From Candidatus Krumholzibacteriia bacterium (GTDB lineage Bacteria; Krumholzibacteriota; Krumholzibacteriia; LZORAL124-64-63): DNA of 64,000 nt. The position numbers and the translations under genes were made by a program. The notes beneath the pieces were generated by a model that was given only the letters and a program-made list of their open reading frames with translations, had not been told where the DNA came from and made no database searches. The stretch spans positions 124,001 to 188,000 of the forward strand of contig JADGDU010000001.1 of the NCBI GenBank assembly GCA_016744705.1, read 5' to 3'. Below, in pieces: positions 37,609 through 44,787 of this stretch (positions within the stretch are counted from its first letter, which is position 1; every line of letters starts with the position of its first letter).

Positions 37609-38625
37609 CTACAAAAGATGAATCATACAACTGCTGAAAATGATCTGGATCATGAAAATGACAGTGCCTAGTAACAGCGCATTTTTCCCGTCTTGAACCA
37701 GACTGCGGAAAGTTATTTTTAAACCAATTCCGGCCATGGCCAACAACAAGGCATACTTACTCATATTACTGATGATTTGGATAGCTGATTCCGGTAAGAG
37801 CCGAAAGGCCGGGATCAGAGAGAACAGAACAAATCCTACTACAAATACGGGAACGGATAACTTTTTCGATGTCCCCTTGCCAGCACCTCCCACGGCTTTC
37901 CCTGCGAAAGAAAAAATCAATATCAGGATCAACGGAGTAAGCATCAGAATGCGTGTCATCTTCACAATGGTTGCTGTTTGACCGGACAATTCGCCCAATG
38001 AAAACCCCGCTGCAACCACCTGCCCAACAGCCTGCAAGGTATTACCGATTAAGATGCCCGAGTTAGCATCGGAAAAATTCAGGACCACGGACCCGATAAA
38101 GGGCAGAGCAAAGATCCCCAGTGTCCCTAAAAAATTGACGATGGCAATGGACAGACCGGCCTCTTCTTCGTTGGCGCCGACAATCTCTTTTGTGGCGGCG
38201 ATAGCCGAGCTGCCACAAATGGCATTGCCAATGCCCAGCAACAAAGAAAATCGTTTATTCAAATGGAACAATCGACCTAGAAGGATTGAAACAGTCAGTG
38301 TCAGAGTTATGGAAGCCAGTATCAGGAAGAGGGTCTTCAATCCCAGTTGGCTCAAAATCCGGTAGTTGAGGTTGATTCCCATCAAAGCTATGGCAAAGGA
38401 GAGGATATGCTTCTCACTGAAGGCAATTCCCCTGTCAAATTTGGCAGCAGGTTTTAAAAGATTGCGAATGAAGATACCGAGTACGATGGCAATAGTTACC
38501 GAGCCAATAGGAATGGCTGGTGACAAAAGGAACGCAGTGATCGCGATGAGAATGCATAAACCGATTCCGTACAAAATTCCGACTCCTCCTCTCCTTGGCA
38601 ATAAAATCTTCTGTGTTGTTCCCAT
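37609..38625 (-). CDS. YeiH family putative sulfate/anion exporter
   Basis: 338 residues, around ten membrane helices. Family signatures: ILSFAIALMGINLNYRIL in the third helix region, the central GIGNAICGSSAIAATKEIVG, and EEAGLSIAIVNFLGTLGIFALP. Members of this family (YeiH/PF03601) are annotated as sulfate exporters by weak genetic evidence; some function in taurine or cysteate breakdown. None of those genes is visible nearby. It converges on the CPBP gene with 6 bases between stops and has no clear terminator. Confidence 0.88.
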   Translation of the reverse strand: MGTTQKILLPRRGGVGILYGIGLCILIAITAFLLSPAIPIGSVTIAIVLGIFIRNLLKPAAKFDRGIAFSEKHILSFAIALMGINLNYRILSQLGLKTLFLILASITLTLTVSILLGRLFHLNKRFSLLLGIGNAICGSSAIAATKEIVGANEEEAGLSIAIVNFLGTLGIFALPFIGSVVLNFSDANSGILIGNTLQAVGQVVAAGFSLGELSGQTATIVKMTRILMLTPLILILIFSFAGKAVGGAGKGTSKKLSVPVFVVGFVLFSLIPAFRLLPESAIQIISNMSKYALLLAMAGIGLKITFRSLVQDGKNALLLGTVIFMIQIIFSSCMIHLL

Positions 38626-38821
38626 GCCAATTTCGGCTATGGGAATATACTACAATTTCGTACTCTCCATCAGGATTACCCCAGTCATTTCTCCCTATGT
38701 TTGAGATATAGACTTCCAGCTAGGCTCAATGGCGAAACCCACCGCTTGCGTGTATTCTGTGAACCCGCCATTGGTTTTCCCCAGACAAGAAAGGCCTTAA
38801 TTGGTTCTCCTCTATATTCTC

Positions 38822-38950
38822 ATGGTGGCCTCCCTGGTTCTGGCTCTCCTTGTGTCGGTTCTGGCCATCATCGCCTCTACCTCAAGGGGCACCGATTGGC
38901 TCCTGAAAATTTGGAATAACCTGAATAAGACCGAAACTCCCTTCGACTGA
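38822..38950 (+). CDS. possible small single-helix membrane protein
   Basis: 42 codons: an N-terminal hydrophobic helix (about residues 2-20, MVASLVLALLVSVLAIIAST), then a charged/aromatic tail with TDWLLKIWNNLNK and the stop 20 bases before the cytochrome gene. Upstream in frame the first stop is at 38798. No strong ribosome-binding site is seen before the ATG (an in-frame TTG at 38801 is an alternative). The helix-plus-amphipathic-tail shape and position ahead of a cytochrome suggest a small accessory subunit, but this is low-confidence. The remainder of the 38626-38970 gap holds nothing I can name. Confidence 0.35.
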   Translation: MVASLVLALLVSVLAIIASTSRGTDWLLKIWNNLNKTETPFD

Positions 38951-38970
38951 CACTCTGAAGGAATTATAGA

Positions 38971-39708
38971 TTGAATCTCGACCTAAAGGTTAGAACAGCA
39001 TTCACACTCCCTGAAACAATCAAAAGCTTCAGCCATGTTACTGCTGCTACCGCCCTCTTATTGTCGGTTCTTCTGCTGGGTACCTTACCCGCGATAGCCC
39101 AGTACCCCGACGTTAGAGCTCACGATTACGACTCCGAAAACGGTGAAGAAATAAATGAGTTGTGTGCTGGATGCCATGGCGAATTTGGCCAAGGGGGCGG
39201 TGGTGGCGAGTTCCCTCGCCTGGCCGGTTTACCAGCCAAATATTTAGCCAAACAGTTACACCAATTCAAGATCAAGGAACGCAACAACATGGTCATGTCC
39301 ATGTATGCCACTGACAGGGAAATCTCAGCCACGGACTTGCTGGATATCTCGATCTACCATTCCCAATTGAAACTCACAACCATCATGCCAGATGTCACCC
39401 CAGAGACCAGTGCTCTGGAAAAGCTGCACCTTGCCAGCCGCATTTTTAATGTTGCCCGTTACGATGGGGATGTTGAAAGGGGCCGCCTGTTTTACAGTAA
39501 AAATTGCGCCAAATGCCATGGGGTCGATGCTTTTGGCAGAGGATCCACGCCTCAACTGACTGGGCAATTTACAGAATATATCCGAACCCAGATAGGAAAC
39601 TTCCAAGCCGGCACACGAACCCACAAAGGGATGGACCGTTACATCAAACCCATGACGGCCCAAGATATTGAGGCCCTGCTGGCGTTTTTGTCTGTGGCAG
39701 ACGATTAA
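38971..39708 (+). CDS. diheme cytochrome c (c4-like)
   Basis: 245 residues from a TTG start at 38971, which AAGGAA (38958-38963) 7 bases upstream supports; no ATG start is available. The long N-terminal hydrophobic segment (about 25-45) ends in AIAQYP, consistent with a Sec signal peptide. Two haem c attachment motifs, CAGCH (65-69) and CAKCH (179-183), each sit in a class I cytochrome c fold; downstream methionines (for example MDRYIKPMT) are candidate sixth ligands. Diheme c4 proteins pass electrons from the bc1-type complex to terminal oxidases in the periplasm. No oxidase genes are present in the window. Confidence 0.88.
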   Translation: MNLDLKVRTAFTLPETIKSFSHVTAATALLLSVLLLGTLPAIAQYPDVRAHDYDSENGEEINELCAGCHGEFGQGGGGGEFPRLAGLPAKYLAKQLHQFKIKERNNMVMSMYATDREISATDLLDISIYHSQLKLTTIMPDVTPETSALEKLHLASRIFNVARYDGDVERGRLFYSKNCAKCHGVDAFGRGSTPQLTGQFTEYIRTQIGNFQAGTRTHKGMDRYIKPMTAQDIEALLAFLSVADD

Positions 39709-39711
39709 AAA

Positions 39712-39735
39712 TGCCCCGGACTTTCGCCCGGGGCA
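39712..39735 (-). terminator. terminator of the minus-strand BNR-repeat gene
   Basis: TGCCCCGG (39712-39719) pairs with CCGGGGCA (39728-39735). On the minus strand the stem is followed by TTTTT, so it works best for the gene ending at 39761; it may also stop the cytochrome transcript. Confidence 0.7.
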
Positions 39736-39760
39736 CAGTGACATCAACTACAGCGAAACA

Positions 39761-42670
39761 TCACTTCATAAGCATGACTTTACCAGACTGCCGGTAACCG
39801 TCGGTAGTCGTCAGAGTGTATAAGTAATTGCCTGAAGCCACGGCACGGCCCTGGAGATCGGTTCCGTTCCAGACCGAATGGTGAGGACCGGATCGCAGGG
39901 ATTGATCCACAAGAGTCTGGATCAGGTGTCCATCAATAGAAAACACCTGCAGCAGAGCGTGAGAATCCTTGGCCAGATCAAAACTGATGGTTGTTCTGGG
40001 GTTAAAGGGATTTGGGTAGGCCTTTTTAAGGCTCGTGACCATGGGCATATCCGAACTGCCAGAAACTCCACTGCTGATAACGAAGTCATCCTCGCTTTCA
40101 ACAAAAACGTCATTACTCGATTCGTCTTCGGCATACACTTGGATACGGCAATTTTCGGAGGCTTCACCATCAACCAGCCAGTTGAAAGTACCAGTGTTTT
40201 CGATATCGAGGGCAAGGACCTCAGGATAAGTCAATCCACCATCGCGGGAGAGTAGGAGGGAAACTGCTGATACGTTATGATCGTCAGATGCCGTCCAGGT
40301 AATGTTGTAATCATTCCCAATGGTCCAGGCTTCGCCACCGACCGGAGAGGTGAGCACCAGGGTGGGGGCAGTCACGTCCAAGGGTGCGCGCCACATGCCG
40401 CGGCCGTGAGTTCCTGCCACCAACAAACTGTTGGCAGAGTCAACAGTGACGTCGTAAATCGCCAGACTGGGTAGACCAGCGTCGGCCTTAACCCAGGTCC
40501 AGCCATCATCAAGGGAGGCATAAATTCCGTAGTCAGTTCCCAGGTACAACCTAGGTGGGGTGGTGCGGAAATCCACGGCCAGAGACAAGGGCATTAGCCC
40601 CACAGGCAAATCACCGGTGATTCCAACCCAATTAACGCCACCATCATCTGTATAAAAGACACCTTCATCATAAGTTTGCCCGGAACAAAGGTAAGCTTTC
40701 TGCCAATCCTCAGGATCCACCGCAATGTCTGGAATGACAGCCGAGGGCAGAAATGCACTGCGCAACTCCCAGTTCACTGCGTCGGTAGTCAGATAGACCA
40801 AGCCATCACTGGACCCGGTGTAAATGGTATTGGATGCGCCCTCAGCAATGGCAATGGCACGCAGATGCCCGTTGCCTTCAGTCAAGTCACCACTGATAGG
40901 TGTCCAGGTTTCTGCACTGTCAGTAGTGCGCCAAACACGGTGGGTACCTGCCACCAAAGTGTTGGGCTGGTTTTGGTCAACGACGAGAGGGGCTCGGCAC
41001 CAATTGACGCGGTCACCATCCCAGGGCCCTGTGAAAATCCCCTGGTACGCACCATTGTCATATTTGACGAGGTTTTTGAGTTTGACGTAAGAGGTGTAAT
41101 AAATGTTGGGGCTATCCCACTCGATGGCACATGGGCCACCATCACCAGCAGAAACCTGGGGCCAGGCATCGACGCCTTCAAAGCGCGCAGAACCATTATC
41201 CTGTGTGCCACCGAGGACAAAATTACTGTTTGTAGGGTGGATGGTATTGGTGTAGAGCTGGGCCAGAGAGAGCGTCGCATTGCAGTTGACCCAATGTTGC
41301 CCACCATCAATGGTGTGCCAGACGCCACCATCATTTCCGATCCACAGCCGCCCGTCGTTTCCGAAGGCAAAGATATGATGATCGGCGTGAGGTTGACTGC
41401 CATCGACACCGACATTGATGTCGGTCCAACTATTTCCACCGTCCGCGGTGCGGATTAAGCCGAAATCGTCCACCCCCCCGAAAGGAAAGGTCCCCCCCGC
41501 GTAGCATATATCTTCGTCCACTGGATCCACGATAATACAGTTGTCATAGTTGCCCTGGCTGCCGAGATAATCGGGGGTTGCAGGAAGAAGAAACCAATTG
41601 TCCCCACCGTCGAGTGTTTTATACATCCCAAAGAGGTCGCCGCCAGGGGTGGCAAAGGATGCGTAAATAACGGAAGTATTCGAAGGGGCCAAAGCGATAT
41701 TGATGCGTCTGAAACCATCGACGGGCATTCCGTTATCGAGTTTTGTCCAGTTGGCGCCATAATTGACAGATTTCCAAATGCCGGAGGAACGGAACCCGCA
41801 GTAAACCACCCCGCTGTTGAAAGGATCCAGCGCTATGTCTGTGCAGTGGCCTGGCCCCAGTTCGACATTCCAGTTGACGCCCGCATCGGTGCTGCGCAGG
41901 AAGCCGAGATCACTGCTTAAGTAGATGATGTCGGTATCGTCCAGATCCACGACCACCCGGGAGATATAGCTTCCCACGTTAGCTTTGGCGGCAATTTTAG
42001 TCCAGGAATCACCAGCGTCAGCGGAACGGAAGAGACCGTCACCATAATATGAGTCACCGGAATAGTGCTGTTCGCCGGTGCCGAAGTAGATGATGTCTGA
42101 ATCATACGGATCGAAGGCCAGGGCTCCGCTGGCCAGAGAGGAGAGGCCATCTGTCAGAGGGATCCAGTTGGCTCCGGCGTCGATAGTTTTCCAAACGCCT
42201 CCCTGGGCACCGCCTGCGTAGGCTATGTCTGGATCAATGGGGTCAACCAAGAGCGCACAAACTCGACCACTGGCATCATCGTTGCCAGACCAGTATTCAT
42301 CAGTGAAGGGTCGTGGGCCGATGGCCTGCCAGGCCAATCCAGCAGTCTTATTCTGGTTTTCCATATCCGGATGTCGGGAGAAACGCTGATTGACGTTGGC
42401 TTGGTCCGGGCTGGAGGCAGCGCGCTTTGCAAACTCCTCATCCGAAATTCGCTCATAGCCCACTTTCGGAGACTTTTCTTTGTTGGCTGGAAGACGGACG
42501 TCAGCCTGGGTGATCATGATGTCTGGATCGCCACCAAGGGCAGGGTCCTGTTCAGTGCCTGGGCCTCTGAAAAGAACCAATCCAACGGCTATTGCGATAG
42601 AGCAAATGGTTAGAATGGCAGGCAAAATCCAACGGTTTCGTGCCGGGCGAAGGCGCGATTTTGATTTCAT
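39761..42670 (-). CDS. exported BNR/sortilin-like beta-propeller protein with FlgD-like sorting module
   Basis: 969 residues from ATG 42670; an N-terminal hydrophobic segment (about 15-38) is a signal or anchor. A long propeller region (about 110-780) has at least eight Asp-box motifs of the form S.D.G..W, for example SADAGDSWTKI, TLDGGDNWFLL, TADGGNSWTDI and TIDGGQHWVNC, as in sortilin/VPS10 and exo-alpha-sialidase-like propellers. Then an Ig-like SPVGGEAWTIGNDYNITW domain (about 785-875) and the FlgD-like end (AYPNPFNPRTTISFDL to KVMLMK). It is probably a surface ligand-binding protein; sialidase catalytic residues are not evident. Confidence 0.87.
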   Translation of the reverse strand: MKSKSRLRPARNRWILPAILTICSIAIAVGLVLFRGPGTEQDPALGGDPDIMITQADVRLPANKEKSPKVGYERISDEEFAKRAASSPDQANVNQRFSRHPDMENQNKTAGLAWQAIGPRPFTDEYWSGNDDASGRVCALLVDPIDPDIAYAGGAQGGVWKTIDAGANWIPLTDGLSSLASGALAFDPYDSDIIYFGTGEQHYSGDSYYGDGLFRSADAGDSWTKIAAKANVGSYISRVVVDLDDTDIIYLSSDLGFLRSTDAGVNWNVELGPGHCTDIALDPFNSGVVYCGFRSSGIWKSVNYGANWTKLDNGMPVDGFRRINIALAPSNTSVIYASFATPGGDLFGMYKTLDGGDNWFLLPATPDYLGSQGNYDNCIIVDPVDEDICYAGGTFPFGGVDDFGLIRTADGGNSWTDINVGVDGSQPHADHHIFAFGNDGRLWIGNDGGVWHTIDGGQHWVNCNATLSLAQLYTNTIHPTNSNFVLGGTQDNGSARFEGVDAWPQVSAGDGGPCAIEWDSPNIYYTSYVKLKNLVKYDNGAYQGIFTGPWDGDRVNWCRAPLVVDQNQPNTLVAGTHRVWRTTDSAETWTPISGDLTEGNGHLRAIAIAEGASNTIYTGSSDGLVYLTTDAVNWELRSAFLPSAVIPDIAVDPEDWQKAYLCSGQTYDEGVFYTDDGGVNWVGITGDLPVGLMPLSLAVDFRTTPPRLYLGTDYGIYASLDDGWTWVKADAGLPSLAIYDVTVDSANSLLVAGTHGRGMWRAPLDVTAPTLVLTSPVGGEAWTIGNDYNITWTASDDHNVSAVSLLLSRDGGLTYPEVLALDIENTGTFNWLVDGEASENCRIQVYAEDESSNDVFVESEDDFVISSGVSGSSDMPMVTSLKKAYPNPFNPRTTISFDLAKDSHALLQVFSIDGHLIQTLVDQSLRSGPHHSVWNGTDLQGRAVASGNYLYTLTTTDGYRQSGKVMLMK

Positions 42671-42913
42671 GATCAATACTCACTTTGGCTTATGGTTGAT
42701 TTGAAGAAAGGAAGAAAAATCACCCTCCTAATTGGGAGCTTATCAAGATTAACAAGACAAGTCAAGGTGCACGAAATAAACAATAACAACAAATAAGTTC
42801 AAAATAGAGGACTAAAAAACTACGACTTAGCAACGTTTTTTGATAAACGGGAGGCCCCAAAAGAAAGAACTCCGGTGCTATTGTTTATGCTGAGATAAGG
42901 CGCCCCGCCCCCT

Positions 42914-43930
42914 TCAATGCCCCTCAAGAATCGAGTACTGCCCCCGCGCCTCCAAAATAACCGTCACAGGTACCGTATTCTTATTCTTCCAATACCAGCC
43001 CGCGCGCCCAGTGAACGGAGCGGCTAAGGACCCGGCCGACTCAGACTTTGTGGCCGTCTCGAAGGATGTGAATTCATCTGGCTTGGCGTCATATTCCTCA
43101 CCGTGGAAATCAAAATAAAGAGGACCACCTTCGGTTTTCCATTGGTATTCCAATACCCCTCCCTTTTCGACACCAAACTTGTATTCGATCCAACCACCTG
43201 CTTCCAGGGTGATGGTTTTGGTCGTTGTCCATTGGGCAACCTGCTCACTTGTGGACCCCGAAGCACTCGAAACATATCCATTGATTTGGAAGACAAAGAG
43301 CCCTATCCCGGCCAGGACTAGCCCTACGTTTACGGCAGTGCTAAAGCGAGTAAACGAACTCGACTTGCGCCACAGGTTCAGCAGGAAAAGCATCACCGCC
43401 AAGCCAGCAATCTGGCCCAGTTCTACTCCAAGGTTGAACGATAAAATTCGCAGCAACAGACCGTCTTCAGGCAAAGGCAACTGTTGCAGACGAGTCGACA
43501 GGCCAAAACCGTGGATCAAACCAAAATTAAATACCAGGAAGATAAGGTTTGGGGATTTCATATGGAACCATTTGCGGAATCCATCCAAATTGTCAAAACC
43601 CTTGTAGACCACAGTCAGGGCAATGACTGCATCGATTAGATAATAGTTGGCCGAAATACCCATGAAGGTGGCAAAAATAAGGGTGATGCTATGCCCAATA
43701 GTGAAGGCAGTGATGAACTTGGCAATGTCCCTGAATTTAGTCAGGAAGAAGACCACTCCCAAAAGGAAAAGCAGGTGGTCGTAGCCCGTGAGCATGTGCT
43801 CGGCACCCAGCTCGATGTATTGGAGATTGCCACCGTCGATCATGTCCTGGCGGTCGCCGTCGGAGATGCCATGGGCCATGACAGTGCTTGTGCTCAGAAT
43901 TATTAACAGGAAAATAAAGACGGTCTTCAA
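42914..43930 (-). CDS. HupE/UreJ family membrane protein with C-terminal beta domain
   Basis: 338 residues from a TTG start (43930), with AAGGGA 6-7 bases upstream. Signal peptide ending MAHGISDG, then six or seven helices with the family motifs LGAEHMLTGYDHLLFLLGV, FTIGHSITLIFA and NFGLIHGFGLSTRL, whose histidines are thought to bind or guide nickel or another transition metal. The C-terminal ~110 residues form an extra soluble beta domain (TTKTITLEAGGWIEYKFGVEKGG..) resembling a Golgi-dynamics-like fold. That domain is not part of classical HupE. No hydrogenase or urease genes are nearby, so the metal link is only by family. Confidence 0.85.
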   Translation of the reverse strand: MKTVFIFLLIILSTSTVMAHGISDGDRQDMIDGGNLQYIELGAEHMLTGYDHLLFLLGVVFFLTKFRDIAKFITAFTIGHSITLIFATFMGISANYYLIDAVIALTVVYKGFDNLDGFRKWFHMKSPNLIFLVFNFGLIHGFGLSTRLQQLPLPEDGLLLRILSFNLGVELGQIAGLAVMLFLLNLWRKSSSFTRFSTAVNVGLVLAGIGLFVFQINGYVSSASGSTSEQVAQWTTTKTITLEAGGWIEYKFGVEKGGVLEYQWKTEGGPLYFDFHGEEYDAKPDEFTSFETATKSESAGSLAAPFTGRAGWYWKNKNTVPVTVILEARGQYSILEGH

Positions 43931-44093
43931 AACAGGTCCCTTCGGTCAAATTGGAAACACCTTGGAGGTAGACTAGCCCTTGAGGTAGCGAATAGCAATG
44001 GGAAGGGTAAGATAGAAAGGGCGATTCCAGGTGAAGAGGAAGAATGCCTTCTCCAACTTTTAAATTTGTGAGTGGAAATATTCCTTGCTTCTG

Positions 44094-44108
44094 TAGACGA
44101 CTGGTCTA
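44094..44108 (+). promoter_or_regulatory. TetR-type operator upstream of the regulator gene
   Basis: TAGACGACTGGTCTA: TAGAC and GTCTA arms around five bases, 10 bases before the ATG at 44119. The same palindrome recurs at 44735. TTGCTT (44085-44090) and TATTTT (44107-44112) frame it, so binding would block its own promoter. Confidence 0.8.
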
Positions 44109-44118
44109 TTTTGTGCCT

Positions 44119-44715
44119 ATGCCAAAATCAACAACAAAAAATCGAATAATGGAATCAGCAGAAGAGATCATGCTGGAGAAGGGTTTTCACTCTGTGGGCC
44201 TCAACCAAATCCTTTCGGCTGTGCAAGTGCCGAAAGGCTCTTTTTACCATTATTTCTCTTCAAAAGAGCAATTTGGCGTTGAATTGTTACAACATTATGT
44301 GGGCAACTCCACAGCTCAGAAACGGAAAATGCTGCTTCCAACGGAAATAGAAACAGATCCTATCCAACGGTTGTTTGTCTATCTGGATGGCGGAATTCAG
44401 TACACTGAGCAAATGAAAGGAAAATTTCCCTGCCTGGTTCTCAAACTGGCGGCTGAAGTTACAGTCCTCAGCGAACCCATGCGAGAAGAACTGGCCAAAG
44501 GGTTCGAGGATTGGGTTGGAATCTTCAAAGAGCTGCTTGATGAGGCCATAGACAAAGCCTTGCTCCCCCATGGCTTGGACACTTACGCAGAAGCGGAACT
44601 GATCCATGACCTTTGGTCCGGAGCCACCCAGCGAGCTGTCATCAACCAAAATGTAGCCCCTGTGCGGCAGGCAGTACAACATATAAAATCACGGTTAAAC
44701 AACCTTCTCGTATAG
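44119..44715 (+). CDS. TetR/AcrR family transcriptional regulator (NemR/AcuR-like)
   Basis: 198 residues from ATG 44119; the reading frame to 44044 crosses the operator and is rejected. The HTH is standard for TetR: RIMESAEEIMLEKGFHSVGLNQILSAVQVPKGSFYHYFSSKEQFG. The C-terminal ligand domain contains FPCLVLKLAAEVTVLSEPMRE, a pattern of the NemR/AcuR/YxaF-like subgroup that responds to electrophiles or unsaturated small molecules through a conserved cysteine in that loop (here the Cys of FPC). The palindromes before this gene and before the next indicate autorepression and control of the downstream fusion gene. Confidence 0.9.
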   Translation: MPKSTTKNRIMESAEEIMLEKGFHSVGLNQILSAVQVPKGSFYHYFSSKEQFGVELLQHYVGNSTAQKRKMLLPTEIETDPIQRLFVYLDGGIQYTEQMKGKFPCLVLKLAAEVTVLSEPMREELAKGFEDWVGIFKELLDEAIDKALLPHGLDTYAEAELIHDLWSGATQRAVINQNVAPVRQAVQHIKSRLNNLLV

Positions 44716-44734
44716 GTTTTTTTTACCAACAAAC

Positions 44735-44749
44735 TAGACGACCGGTCTA
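44735..44749 (+). promoter_or_regulatory. TetR-type operator upstream of the ABM/propeller fusion gene
   Basis: TAGACGACCGGTCTA, differing from the 44094 site by one base in the spacer. It lies 39 bases before the GTG start at 44788 and just after the regulator stop (44715), a placement fit for repression of the downstream gene. Confidence 0.8.
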
Positions 44750-44787
44750 TTTTTCGAATTTTCCACACTCACCAAAGAGGTACTAGC

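Noticed and set aside
38701..38919. A 72-codon plus-strand frame
   Set aside because: Low-complexity Arg/Gly/Pro content and no ribosome-binding site; the overlapping 38822 frame has a more protein-like pattern.
42776..42888. Inverted repeat ATAAACAATA / TATTGTTTAT about 95 bases apart
   Set aside because: AT-rich 10-mers at this distance occur easily by chance in the AT-rich gap, and no function is suggested by position.
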